NCBI GenBank assembly: GCA_937860115.1 | Contig: CALMBI010000137.1 | Span: forward strand, 1-14,412 | Reading direction: 5' to 3' | Length of the DNA: 14,412 nucleotides | From: an uncultured Arcobacter sp. | GTDB lineage: Bacteria > Campylobacterota > Campylobacteria > Campylobacterales > Arcobacteraceae | In this document: one piece after another, positions 1 to 7,541 of the stretch | Numbering within the stretch: the first letter of the stretch is position 1 | Layout of the letters: each line of letters begins with the position of its first letter | Notes under the pieces: generated by a model | Told to the model about the DNA's origin: nothing | Seen by the model: only the letters and a program-made list of their open reading frames with translations | Databases searched by the model: none | Position numbers and translations under genes: made by a program

Positions 1-45
1 GTAAATATCAATACACAAGAGGATTATTTAACTTTTGCAAAATGA
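1..45 (+). CDS. mobA: MobA C-terminal end (partial)
   Basis: The first 14 codons of the window read V-N-I-N-T-Q-E-D-Y-L-T-F-A-K and end in TGA at 43-45. The string VNINTxED close to a C-terminus is typical of MobA, the molybdenum cofactor guanylyltransferase that attaches GMP to molybdopterin to make MGD. This fits the moeA and mobB genes just downstream and the bis-MGD requirement of NapA. Only the tail is present, so the assignment rests on this short motif and on context. A promoter with an FNR-type box separates it from moeA, so the two are probably not only co-transcribed. Confidence 0.6.
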   Translation, partial: VNINTQEDYLTFAK

Positions 46-69
46 GTTAGCTAAACGCTACCAAAAGAT

Positions 70-111
70 TTGACTAAAATCAAGAATATGAAGCAATAAA
101 ATAAGTATAAT
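70..111 (+). promoter_or_regulatory. FNR-type box and -10 upstream of moeA
   Basis: TTGACTAAAATCAA at 70-83 is a perfect TTGA-N6-TCAA site as used by FNR-family activators. A perfect TATAAT lies at 106-111, placing the transcription start near 118 and the box centre (76.5) at -41.5, the class II activation position. The predicted leader to the moeA ATG is only 18 nt and contains AAGGAG at 124-129. The arrangement is read directly from the sequence; which regulator binds is inferred. Confidence 0.65.
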
Positions 112-135
112 AAGAAACACTTTAAGGAGCATCAT

Positions 136-1353
136 ATGGCAATATGTATCAAAAAAGCATTAGAGATAATCATCTCAAATGTTCAAAAAATATCTTATGA
201 AATCATCCCAATAGAAAATTCAAAAGAAAGAATATTAGCTGAAAATATCTATGCCACTTATAATCTTCCAACATATAATAACTCTGCTATGGATGGTTAT
301 GGCGTACGATTAGATGATGTTTCTAAAAAAGTACGAGTTATTGATTCAGTATTTGCAGGGAGTAGTAAAGAGCCAATTATAAGTGATGGTGAAGCTATTA
401 AAATTATGACAGGTGCTAGAGTTCCATCTAGTGTTGAAGCAGTTGTACCTCAAGAAAATGTTGAGATTTTAGGCGATAACTATATTGTATTACCAAGTGA
501 CCTTAAGAAAAATCAAAATATGAGATTTATAGGGGAAGACATAAAAATAGGGGAAAAACTTTTAAGTGATGGTGATGAGATAAACTATGCAACTACAACT
601 ATTTTAGCATCTCAAGGGATAACCCATATCAAAGTCTATAGAACACCAAAAGTTTCTGTTTTTACAAGTGGAGAGGAGCTAAAACTTCACTATGAAAAGA
701 TAGAAGAGTACCAAATATATAACTCAAATACCCCAACACTTTTAGCTCGTGCAAAAGAATTAGGTGCTGATGTGACATTTGTGGGGATGGCAAAAGATAC
801 AGTTGAGTCACTTAAAGAGATGATTGAAAATTCTTTATATTCTGATTTTATTATCACAAGTGGTGGGATTAGCGTTGGGGAAGCAGACTTTACAAAAGAG
901 GCTTTTGAAGCTTTTGATATGGAGATACTTTTTGATGGGATTACAATTAAACCAGGGAAACCAACCCTTTTTGGGAAAATTGGAAAAACATATGTTTTAA
1001 ATCTCCCTGGAAATCCACTCGCAGCGGCACTTATTTTTGAAGTATTTGGAAAAATTGTTTTACAAAAACTAACTGGAAATAAAAATATTTACCATAATTA
1101 TATTGAAACAAAGTTGGGCGTTGATCTTAATAACAAACAAGGAAGAACCACAATAATCCCAGGCTTTTTTGATGGAAGTTATTTTATACCATCAAGTAAA
1201 AGACTTCCAGGTATGGTTGGAGTATTGCACAATTGTAATAGTATGATGGTGCTTGGAAAAAATATAGAGCACATAAATAAAGATGAAATTGTAAAAATTC
1301 TTCCAATTAACTGGAAGTTTTTTAGTGATACAAAAAAAGATTTTTTTAATTAA
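136..1353 (+). CDS. moeA: Molybdopterin molybdenumtransferase MoeA
   Basis: MoeA inserts molybdate into adenylylated molybdopterin in the cytoplasm, the last step before guanylylation for bis-MGD enzymes such as NapA. The 405-residue length matches the family (about 390-420). Visible signatures are NSAMDGYG (residues 49-56), GARVPSSVEAVVPQEN (93-108), TSGGISVGEADF (241-252, the MoCF/MogA-like fold), PGKPTLFG (273-280) and LPGNP (290-294), followed by the C-terminal beta domain. The start is supported by AAGGAG six bases upstream of ATG. It follows the mobA tail and is separated from mobB by 16 nt, so the two likely share a transcript. The FNR-type box at -41.5 suggests induction together with nap. 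Confidence 0.95.
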   Translation: MAICIKKALEIIISNVQKISYEIIPIENSKERILAENIYATYNLPTYNNSAMDGYGVRLDDVSKKVRVIDSVFAGSSKEPIISDGEAIKIMTGARVPSSVEAVVPQENVEILGDNYIVLPSDLKKNQNMRFIGEDIKIGEKLLSDGDEINYATTTILASQGITHIKVYRTPKVSVFTSGEELKLHYEKIEEYQIYNSNTPTLLARAKELGADVTFVGMAKDTVESLKEMIENSLYSDFIITSGGISVGEADFTKEAFEAFDMEILFDGITIKPGKPTLFGKIGKTYVLNLPGNPLAAALIFEVFGKIVLQKLTGNKNIYHNYIETKLGVDLNNKQGRTTIIPGFFDGSYFIPSSKRLPGMVGVLHNCNSMMVLGKNIEHINKDEIVKILPINWKFFSDTKKDFFN

Positions 1354-1369
1354 CAAGGAAAATATAAAT

Positions 1370-1864
1370 ATGAAAAGAATAGCAGTAGCATTTACAGGAC
1401 CATCAAATAGTGGTAAAACAACATTGATAGTTAAATTATCAACACATCTACAGTCACTTGGTTTTAAAGTGTGTATTATCAAACATGACCCACACGATAA
1501 AGCAATTTTTGATAAAGAGGGGAAAGATAGTTATAAATTTAGTGCCACTGGTGCCAATGTAGCTGTTGTATCCCCAACTAGAACAACTATTTTCAAAAAA
1601 GAAACATCTCCAATAGCAGATATTGCAGAGATTTTTGGTGAATTTGATTATTTGCTCGTTGAAGGGTTAAAAACTATTCCACTTCCTAGAATTGCTATTT
1701 TTAGAAACGAACTAAACGAAAATTATTTTGAGATGAGTGATGCTATAGCTACAGATGAAACTATCCACTCTTCACAAATCCCACAAAAATGTGAACATCT
1801 TGATTTAAATAATATCTTACAAATTGTAAATTGGATTGATGGGAATGGAAAAAAACTATTCTAA
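1370..1864 (+). CDS. mobB: Molybdopterin-guanine dinucleotide biosynthesis protein MobB
   Basis: MobB is a small P-loop GTPase-like accessory protein that assists MobA in MGD formation. The Walker A motif GPSNSGKTT is at residues 10-18, directly after the first beta strand, as in the family. IIKHDPHDK (about residues 37-45) and DYLLVEGLK (about 99-107) are further MobB hallmarks. I start at the ATG at 1370 (164 aa), preceded by AAGGA at 1355-1359. The longer in-frame ATG at 1325 lies inside moeA and only adds a lysine-rich leader with no family resemblance. The stop overlaps the stop of a minus-strand orphan frame that converges on it; no terminator hairpin is visible here. Confidence 0.92.
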   Translation: MKRIAVAFTGPSNSGKTTLIVKLSTHLQSLGFKVCIIKHDPHDKAIFDKEGKDSYKFSATGANVAVVSPTRTTIFKKETSPIADIAEIFGEFDYLLVEGLKTIPLPRIAIFRNELNENYFEMSDAIATDETIHSSQIPQKCEHLDLNNILQIVNWIDGNGKKLF

Positions 1865-2034
1865 TCTTGAGTATCCATATATCCCAAATTGAAACTATTT
1901 TCTAATCTTTGGATAATGCTTTGTTTGTATTCGTCACAAATAGTAGGTATAGTAGTTATTCGTTCTAAAATTGATATTTGAATCTTTTCATTATAAAAAA
2001 TATCGATCTTATCATTAATCTCAAATGGGTTTAA
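1861..2034 (-). pseudogene. Start-less orphan reading frame (gene remnant?)
   Basis: On the minus strand one frame is open from about 2079 down to TAG at 1863-1861, but it has no ATG, GTG or TTG start except very near its end. Downstream of the REP-like hairpin it begins LNPFEINDKIDIFYNEK and ends NSFNLGYMDTQD; the composition is that of a normal soluble protein. It lies immediately after the NarX-like sensor gene, in a different frame from it. It could be the 5'-truncated tail of a lost gene, or former sensor sequence separated by a frameshift or insertion. I do not recognise the family, and chance openness in AT-rich DNA is not excluded. Confidence 0.35.
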
Positions 2035-2036
2035 TT

Positions 2037-2056
2037 CCCCGACCCTTGGGTCGGGG
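2037..2056. repeat. GC-rich REP-like hairpin
   Basis: CCCCGACCC (2037-2045) and GGGTCGGGG (2048-2056) form a 9-bp perfect inverted repeat around TT (realistically 8 bp with a CTTG loop). It stands out sharply in AT-rich DNA. Neither side carries a T-tract, so it is a poor intrinsic terminator. The flank GGGTTTAATT on the left and the overall form resemble REP sequences mobilised by REP-associated (IS200-like) tyrosine transposases, as I remember them. Only one copy is seen in the window. Confidence 0.5.
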
Positions 2057-2062
2057 AGTATG

Positions 2063-3049
2063 TCATTTTTGTTTACAATTTAAAAGAAGTGTGTCAAGCT
2101 CATTCTTTAATAACTGTAATTTTTTCGTTGTTTTTAGAAGCTCCTCTGTTGATTCTATCACTATATCTTCACTCTTATCTATTTGTTTCATCACATCGGA
2201 TCGATTTTCTAACTCTTTGATGATATGATCAAATTCATCTGTGAGATTTTCTAGTTTTTGTGATGCAAGTTTTGATTGTTCGAAAGCATTTTGTGAATAA
2301 TCCATCGCAGATGCTACTTTATTGATAAAACAGTTAAGATTATCAGCGATCTCTACAAACTCTTTCCCTCCATCAACATTTAAAGGGGTGATTGTATCAA
2401 TCTCCCCTCTACTTATTTGTTTTGATTTTTGTATCAAATCTTTTGCATGTTGTTCAATTTGTTTGAGCTGGATGATAGAGTAGAGTGCAAAAACAAATAC
2501 AAATCCAAAAGCGGTGTATTGAAAATTTTTAATAAAAGTATTTTTGGTTTCTATATAATCAGTATAAAGTGTTACTACTTGATCCACTTCTTGAAGCAAT
2601 TGATTGTTAGAGGTTTCAAAATAGAGCAATGTTTTGAGTAAAGCTTCTTGATTGCCATCATTAAGAGCAACTTTAAAATTCTCTATGTTTTGAGAAAATT
2701 GACTCCATAACTGAGTGACAATTTGTAACTGATGGTCGATTTGTTCATTTGGTGCAGGTGCTATTTTTAAGAAATCATCTCCATATTGCAACACTTTGAT
2801 ATTGGCTTCAAATTCATCCACTGCACTCTCAATTTCTCCAAAATTGTGTGATTTTGTTTGGGAAAGTGAAAATATGCTTTTTGTAATCTTTTGTGTAAGC
2901 ATCCTTTGTTTTCCAGCCATATTGACAATAAGTGCATCTTTTTTATTTTTTTGATTAAGATAGATTGTGACACTAATGACACTAAAAACTGCTAAGAGTA
3001 AAAAAGCTCCAATAACTTTTATTTTTTGACTTACACTAATTTTCTTCAT
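2063..3049 (-). CDS. NarX/PilJ-like nitrate-sensing membrane protein without output domain
   Basis: This 328-residue protein has a first membrane helix at about residues 12-31. It is followed directly by NMAGKQRMLTQKITKSIF (43-60), the P-box of NarX/NarQ and PilJ-type sensors that binds nitrate or nitrite. A helical periplasmic domain leads to a second membrane helix (about 178-196), then a HAMP-like segment (about 197-250) and a coiled coil to the end. I see no histidine kinase H-box, no ATPase domain, no methyl-accepting hairpin and no GGDEF or similar output. The gene starts one base after the stop of the Crp/Fnr regulator (TAACATG), which implies translational coupling. Inference: it senses periplasmic nitrate, and its output must come through a partner or a lost domain. 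Confidence 0.75.
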   Translation of the reverse strand: MKKISVSQKIKVIGAFLLLAVFSVISVTIYLNQKNKKDALIVNMAGKQRMLTQKITKSIFSLSQTKSHNFGEIESAVDEFEANIKVLQYGDDFLKIAPAPNEQIDHQLQIVTQLWSQFSQNIENFKVALNDGNQEALLKTLLYFETSNNQLLQEVDQVVTLYTDYIETKNTFIKNFQYTAFGFVFVFALYSIIQLKQIEQHAKDLIQKSKQISRGEIDTITPLNVDGGKEFVEIADNLNCFINKVASAMDYSQNAFEQSKLASQKLENLTDEFDHIIKELENRSDVMKQIDKSEDIVIESTEELLKTTKKLQLLKNELDTLLLNCKQK

Positions 3050-3050
3050 G

Positions 3051-3707
3051 TTAGATTTCCATATATACTGATTTGAGTTGTTCGAGATTTTCGATCACAA
3101 TTATACCTTTGTCAATTGAAATTATCTCATTTCTTTGGAGCCTTTTTAAAACTCTTGAGAGAGTTTCTGGTTGAATATGCAAAAGTAATGCAACTTCATT
3201 TCGCTTGAGTTTATTAAACATATCAAGATCATTAATAAGCATATACGACACTTTTGAGGTCGCATCAAAAACAAGTTCACGATTGATGATACATTGAAGT
3301 TGTTGATTCTTATAGATGAGTTCTTGGATAAAATTTTGAATCAAATCATTTTTGTACAAAAAGAGTTCTTTAAATTGTTTAAAATTAATTGAAAGCATAA
3401 TACTATCTTCAACAAAAGTACTATTAGAAAAGCAACGAATCCTATTATCTGCAAGGTTGGAAAGTTCCGATATCATACTTTTTGGATAAATGTAGTACAA
3501 AAAAATCTCATTGTCATATTTATCCATTTTATAGACTTTTAGTAATCCGCTCACTAAAAATAATAATCTGTCTGTCGTTTCAGCTTCATAAAAAAGACAA
3601 GTATCTTTATTGTACTTCTCAAGAATCGATATTGATGTGAGTAGATTGAGATCTGATTTGGAAAGATTTCTAAATAGACTAATCGACTCAATACTTTTTT
3701 CTAACAT
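3051..3707 (-). CDS. Crp/Fnr-family transcriptional regulator (NssR-like)
   Basis: A 218-residue protein with an N-terminal cyclic-nucleotide-binding-like beta-roll (about residues 10-110), a dimerisation helix (about 112-148) and a C-terminal winged helix. The recognition helix reads QPETLSRVLKRLQR (179-192). E181, S184 and R185 form the E-x-x-S-R pattern that in FNR reads TTGA/TCAA half-sites, exactly the boxes found nearby. Its cysteines (37, 92, 139) do not reproduce the N-terminal cluster-ligand pattern of FNR, so it is unlikely to be an iron-sulfur oxygen sensor. In that it resembles the NssR/Nss regulators of Campylobacter and Wolinella. GGAGGG precedes the ATG at a short 3-nt spacing (GGAG at 5). 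Divergent from napA, it is the obvious candidate controller of the operon; its signal is unknown. Confidence 0.88.
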   Translation of the reverse strand: MLEKSIESISLFRNLSKSDLNLLTSISILEKYNKDTCLFYEAETTDRLLFLVSGLLKVYKMDKYDNEIFLYYIYPKSMISELSNLADNRIRCFSNSTFVEDSIMLSINFKQFKELFLYKNDLIQNFIQELIYKNQQLQCIINRELVFDATSKVSYMLINDLDMFNKLKRNEVALLLHIQPETLSRVLKRLQRNEIISIDKGIIVIENLEQLKSVYMEI

Positions 3708-3733
3708 TTACCCTCCACTTCTATAATTTTTTT

Positions 3734-3775
3734 ATTATATAGAATTATGAAAGGGAATATCTTGATCTATATCAA
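3734..3775 (-). promoter_or_regulatory. FNR-type box and -10 of the regulator gene
   Basis: TTGATCTATATCAA (3762-3775) is a perfect FNR-type box. On the minus strand TATAAT (3739-3734) predicts a start near 3727, so the box centre (3768.5) is at -41.5 for the regulator and sensor genes. The same site lies at about -72.5 relative to the napA start, 31 bp from the second box. Dual use and autoregulation are inferred from spacing. Confidence 0.6.
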
Positions 3776-3792
3776 TGTGAATACATTTTTCT

Positions 3793-3834
3793 TTGACCTA
3801 AGTCAAATAATAATATTTTCAATCTTGTTACACT
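3793..3834 (+). promoter_or_regulatory. FNR-type box and -10 of the nap operon
   Basis: TTGACCTAAGTCAA (3793-3806) is fully palindromic (TTGAC-CTAA-GTCAA). TACACT (3829-3834, 4 of 6 to TATAAT) predicts a start at about 3841 and puts the box centre (3799.5) at -41.5. The leader to the napA ATG is then about 31 nt and carries AAGGAG at 3860-3865. No good -35 hexamer is visible, as expected for an activator-dependent class II promoter. Confidence 0.65.
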
Positions 3835-3871
3835 TACAATGTTTAAAATTATTTTAAAAAAGGAGAATAGT

Positions 3872-6688
3872 ATGTCACTTTCAAGAAGAGATTTTCTAAA
3901 AAGTTCTGCAGCAGCTTCGGCAGCAGCAGCAGTTGGTATGGCAGTGCCATCAGCAATGCAAGCAGCTTCAAATACAGCTCAAAGTGGTTGGAGATGGGAT
4001 AAGGCAGCGTGTAGATTCTGTGGTACAGGATGTGGAATCATGATGGCTACTAAAGATGGAAAAATTGTAGCGGTGAAAGGGGATCCAGCAGCACCAGTTA
4101 ATCGAGGACTTAACTGTATCAAGGGATATTTTAATGCAAAAATCATGTATGGTGCAGATAGACTTCAAACACCACTTTTAAGGGTAGATGCAAAAGGAAA
4201 CTTTGATAAAAATGGAAAATTTGCTCCAGTTTCATGGAAGAGAGCTTTTGATGAGATGGAGATCCATATCAAAAAAGCACTCAAATCAGGTGGACCTGAG
4301 GCAGTTGGAGTGTTTGCTTCTGGACAATATACAGTTATGGAAGGATATGCTGCTCAAAAAATGATGAAGGGTGGATTTAGATCAAATGCGTTTGATCCAA
4401 ATGCAAGACACTGTATGGCATCTGCGGTTGTTGGGTTTTATCAAACATTTGGAATTGATGAGCCAAGTGGATGTTATGATGATATTGAGTTAACTGATAC
4501 GATCGTTTCTTGGGGATCAAATATGGCTGAGATGCATCCGATCCTTTGGTCAAGGGTTACAGATAGAAAACTATCGAATCCAAATCGTGTAAAAGTTGTC
4601 AATATGTCAACATATAGACACAGAACTTCAGATTTAGCGGATATGGAGATTATCTTCTCTCCAAATACAGATTTAGCTCTTTGGAATTATATAGCTCATG
4701 AGATTGTGTACAATCATCCTGAAGCGATCGATTGGGATTTCGTTAAAAAACATATGATTTTCTGTGCATCACCAGTAAATATGGGATATGGGATGAGAAA
4801 AGCTGGGGAAAAATCTCTTCAAAATGGTAAATATTCAGCTGCTGAGATGGAGATTGTCAATAAAGAGATGAAAAAAGTGGTTTCTGCAAAAGAAGCACCA
4901 GCTCTTGCACCGTATGGGTACAAAGAGGGTGATGTGATGGTAAATAAAAATGCAGGACTTGCACACTGGGAGATCTCTTTTGAGGATTATAAAAAATTCC
5001 TTGAGCCTTATACAGTAGATTATGTAGCAAAAATCTCAAAAGGAAATCCTGATGAGAGCCTTGAGGAGTTCAAGAAAAAATTACAAACTTTAGCTTCATA
5101 TTACATCGAAAAAGATAGAAAAGTAGTCAGCTTCTGGACTATGGGTATGAATCAACACACAAGGGGAACTTGGGTAAATACACTTTCATATAATGTTCAC
5201 TTTTTACTCAACAAACAAGCAAAACCAGGAAGTGGAGCATTCTCTCTTACAGGACAACCAAGTGCTTGTGGAACAGCAAGAGAGGTTGGAACATTCTGTC
5301 ACAGACTACCTGCAGATATGATGGTAGCAAATCCAAAACATAGAAAAATAACTGAAAATGCTTGGAAAGTACCAGAAGGAACAATCAATCCAATTGGAAC
5401 TCAAGATATTATGAGAATCCATAGAGATATCGAAGATGGTCTAATCAAATTTGCTTGGGTTAATGTATGTAATCCATACCAAGATACTGCAAATGCATCT
5501 CACTGGATCAAAGCAGCAAGAGAGATGGATAATTTTATTGTAACTTCAGATGGATACCCTGGAATCTCTGCAAAAGTATCTGACCTTATCTTACCAAGTG
5601 CGATGATCTATGAAAAATGGGGAGCTTATGGAAATGCTGAAAGAAGAACACAACATTGGAGACAACAAGTACTTCCAGTTGGAAGTGCTATGAGTGATAC
5701 TTGGCAATGGGTTGAGCTTTCTAAAAGATTTACAGTAAAAGATGTTTGGGGTGAATATAAACCAAGTGGACCTAGAAAAGATACTTTACCAAGTATGATT
5801 GCACAAGCAAAAGCTATGGGATACAACGAAAATACAACAATGTTTGAGATTTTATTTGCAAATCCAAAAGCAAGAAGTTACAAACTTGATCAAAAAGATC
5901 CAATCCAAAAAGGGTATGATAACACTGATGGGTATGGGGATAAGAGAAATGTACTGGGAAGTGATGGAAAAGTATTTAAAGGGTATGGATTCTTTATCCA
6001 AAAATATCTTTTTGAAGAGTATGCAGAGTTTGGTCGAGGACATGCACACGATTTAGCACCATTTGATACTTATCATAAAGTAAGAGGATTGAAATGGCCA
6101 GTTGTTGATGGAAAAGAAACACAATGGAGATTTAATGCAAAATACGATCCGTATGCAAAAAAATATGGAAAAGAGACAGGGCATAATGAGTTTGCATTTT
6201 ATGGAACATTGGCAAAAGAGTTACCTTTTGGAGATCTTAAAGGGGTAACAAATAAAACAAAAACAGCACTCAAAAATAAAGCAAAAATATTTGCTAGACC
6301 ATATATGGATCCACCAGAGATGCCAGATGCAAAATATCCAGTTTGGCTTTGTACAGGAAGGGTTCTTGAACACTGGCATAGTGGAACGATGACAATGAGG
6401 GTTCCAGAACTTTATCGTGCTGTTCCAGAAGCATTGTGTTATATGCACCCAGCTGATGCGAAAACTTACGGTGTCAAACAAGGAGAATTGTGCTGGGTAG
6501 AATCACGAAGAGGAAAAGTAAAAGCAAGAGTTGAAACAAGAGGAAGAAACCGACCATCAAGAGGATTGGTATTTGTACCTTGGTTTGATGAAAAAGTTTT
6601 TATAAATAAAGTATGTCTTGATGCTACATGTCCACAATCTGGTCAAACAGATTATAAAAAATGTGCTGTGAAAATATACAAAGCATAA
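3872..6688 (+). CDS. napA: Periplasmic nitrate reductase catalytic subunit NapA
   Basis: NapA reduces nitrate to nitrite in the periplasm using bis-MGD molybdenum and one [4Fe-4S] cluster. A Tat signal (SRRDFLK, residues 4-10) is followed by an alanine-rich hydrophobic stretch ending near AMQA (28-31). Cluster ligands C47, C50, C54 and C82 follow, with the electron-relay lysine K84. C181 in NARHCMAS is the expected molybdenum ligand. The length of 938 aa fits the long epsilonproteobacterial form rather than the roughly 830-aa enterobacterial form. I start at ATG 3872, which has AAGGAG six bases upstream and puts the twin arginine right at the N-terminus. An in-frame ATG at 3839 has no ribosome binding site and lies at the predicted transcription start. 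It heads the operon; napG follows after 58 nt. Confidence 0.97.
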   Translation: MSLSRRDFLKSSAAASAAAAVGMAVPSAMQAASNTAQSGWRWDKAACRFCGTGCGIMMATKDGKIVAVKGDPAAPVNRGLNCIKGYFNAKIMYGADRLQTPLLRVDAKGNFDKNGKFAPVSWKRAFDEMEIHIKKALKSGGPEAVGVFASGQYTVMEGYAAQKMMKGGFRSNAFDPNARHCMASAVVGFYQTFGIDEPSGCYDDIELTDTIVSWGSNMAEMHPILWSRVTDRKLSNPNRVKVVNMSTYRHRTSDLADMEIIFSPNTDLALWNYIAHEIVYNHPEAIDWDFVKKHMIFCASPVNMGYGMRKAGEKSLQNGKYSAAEMEIVNKEMKKVVSAKEAPALAPYGYKEGDVMVNKNAGLAHWEISFEDYKKFLEPYTVDYVAKISKGNPDESLEEFKKKLQTLASYYIEKDRKVVSFWTMGMNQHTRGTWVNTLSYNVHFLLNKQAKPGSGAFSLTGQPSACGTAREVGTFCHRLPADMMVANPKHRKITENAWKVPEGTINPIGTQDIMRIHRDIEDGLIKFAWVNVCNPYQDTANASHWIKAAREMDNFIVTSDGYPGISAKVSDLILPSAMIYEKWGAYGNAERRTQHWRQQVLPVGSAMSDTWQWVELSKRFTVKDVWGEYKPSGPRKDTLPSMIAQAKAMGYNENTTMFEILFANPKARSYKLDQKDPIQKGYDNTDGYGDKRNVLGSDGKVFKGYGFFIQKYLFEEYAEFGRGHAHDLAPFDTYHKVRGLKWPVVDGKETQWRFNAKYDPYAKKYGKETGHNEFAFYGTLAKELPFGDLKGVTNKTKTALKNKAKIFARPYMDPPEMPDAKYPVWLCTGRVLEHWHSGTMTMRVPELYRAVPEALCYMHPADAKTYGVKQGELCWVESRRGKVKARVETRGRNRPSRGLVFVPWFDEKVFINKVCLDATCPQSGQTDYKKCAVKIYKA

Positions 6689-6746
6689 AAAAGAGATAGG
6701 GTATTACTAACTTGAACAGTGAGAATCCTATACAAAAAGAGAAAAA

Positions 6747-7541
6747 ATGACAAATAAAACTATAAGTGAAAGAAGACAATTCTTTTTGACAATTGCAAGA
6801 GCAACAGGTTTAGCTGCTCTTGGTGGGTTGGTGTGGAGTGCTTATGTAGATGAAGCTACTGCAAATAGACTTCTATTACGACCACCTGGAGCTATAAAAG
6901 AGGAAGATTTTTTAAGCACTTGTATCAAATGTGGGATGTGTGTTGAAGCTTGTCCATTTCATACTTTAGTGTTAGCAAAACCTGGAGACAACAAACCAGT
7001 AGGGACTCCGTACTTTACACCAAGGGAGATTCCATGCTATATGTGTGAGGATATCCCTTGTGTTCCTGTATGTCCAAGTGGAGCTTTGGATATCACAAAA
7101 GTGAGTACAAATAATCAATTAGATATCAATAAAGCACAGATGGGATTAGCTTTAGTTGATTCTAAAAACTGTATCGCTTTTTGGGGCATTCAGTGTGATG
7201 CTTGTTACCGAGCTTGTCCACTTTTAGATGTTGCGATTAAATTAGAATATTCTAAAAATGAAAGAACAGGGAAACATGCATATCTAACACCAGTTGTAGA
7301 GACTGATGCTTGTACAGGATGTGGACTTTGTGAGCGAGCTTGTGTGACAGATAAAGCATCAATTACAGTTCTTCCAAGAGATTTAATTTTAGGGAAAGCT
7401 GGAGACCACTATGTAAAAGGTTGGGATAAAAAAGATGAAGCAAGAGTTGAAAATGCAACTGCTGAAACAACCACAACTAAGATTAGTCAAGAAAAATCGG
7501 TAGATTCATTAAATGATATGGGAGATTTATTAGATGATTAA
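6747..7541 (+). CDS. napG: Quinol dehydrogenase ferredoxin subunit NapG
   Basis: NapG is the periplasmic four-cluster ferredoxin that works with NapH to carry electrons from menaquinol toward NapB/NapA, replacing NapC in this lineage. The 264-residue product starts with a Tat-like signal (ERRQFFLTIARATG, 8-21). It has four cysteine clusters: C59/62/65/69, C97/100/105/109, C142/150/153/157 (with the wide 7-residue gap typical of NapG/MauM) and C189/192/195/199. A polar tail of about 50 residues follows the last cluster. AGAGAAA precedes the ATG. The 3' end overlaps napH by 8 nt, which indicates tight co-translation. Confidence 0.95.
   Translation: MTNKTISERRQFFLTIARATGLAALGGLVWSAYVDEATANRLLLRPPGAIKEEDFLSTCIKCGMCVEACPFHTLVLAKPGDNKPVGTPYFTPREIPCYMCEDIPCVPVCPSGALDITKVSTNNQLDINKAQMGLALVDSKNCIAFWGIQCDACYRACPLLDVAIKLEYSKNERTGKHAYLTPVVETDACTGCGLCERACVTDKASITVLPRDLILGKAGDHYVKGWDKKDEARVENATAETTTTKISQEKSVDSLNDMGDLLDD

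Noticed and set aside
1325..1369. Longer MobB start inside moeA
   Set aside because: The extra 15 residues do not resemble MobB, and AAGGA is placed for the ATG at 1370.
2037..2056. Intrinsic terminator for the sensor gene
   Set aside because: The stem is strong, but neither strand has a run of T after it; a REP-like repeat explains it better.
3839..3871. Longer NapA N-terminus from an in-frame ATG at 3839
   Set aside because: No ribosome site upstream, it coincides with the predicted transcription start, and it would push the Tat motif inward; ATG 3872 has AAGGAG at ideal spacing.
3968..6481. Several 60-86 aa frames opposite or out of frame within napA
   Set aside because: They lie wholly inside a strongly coding gene and have no ribosome sites or family likeness.
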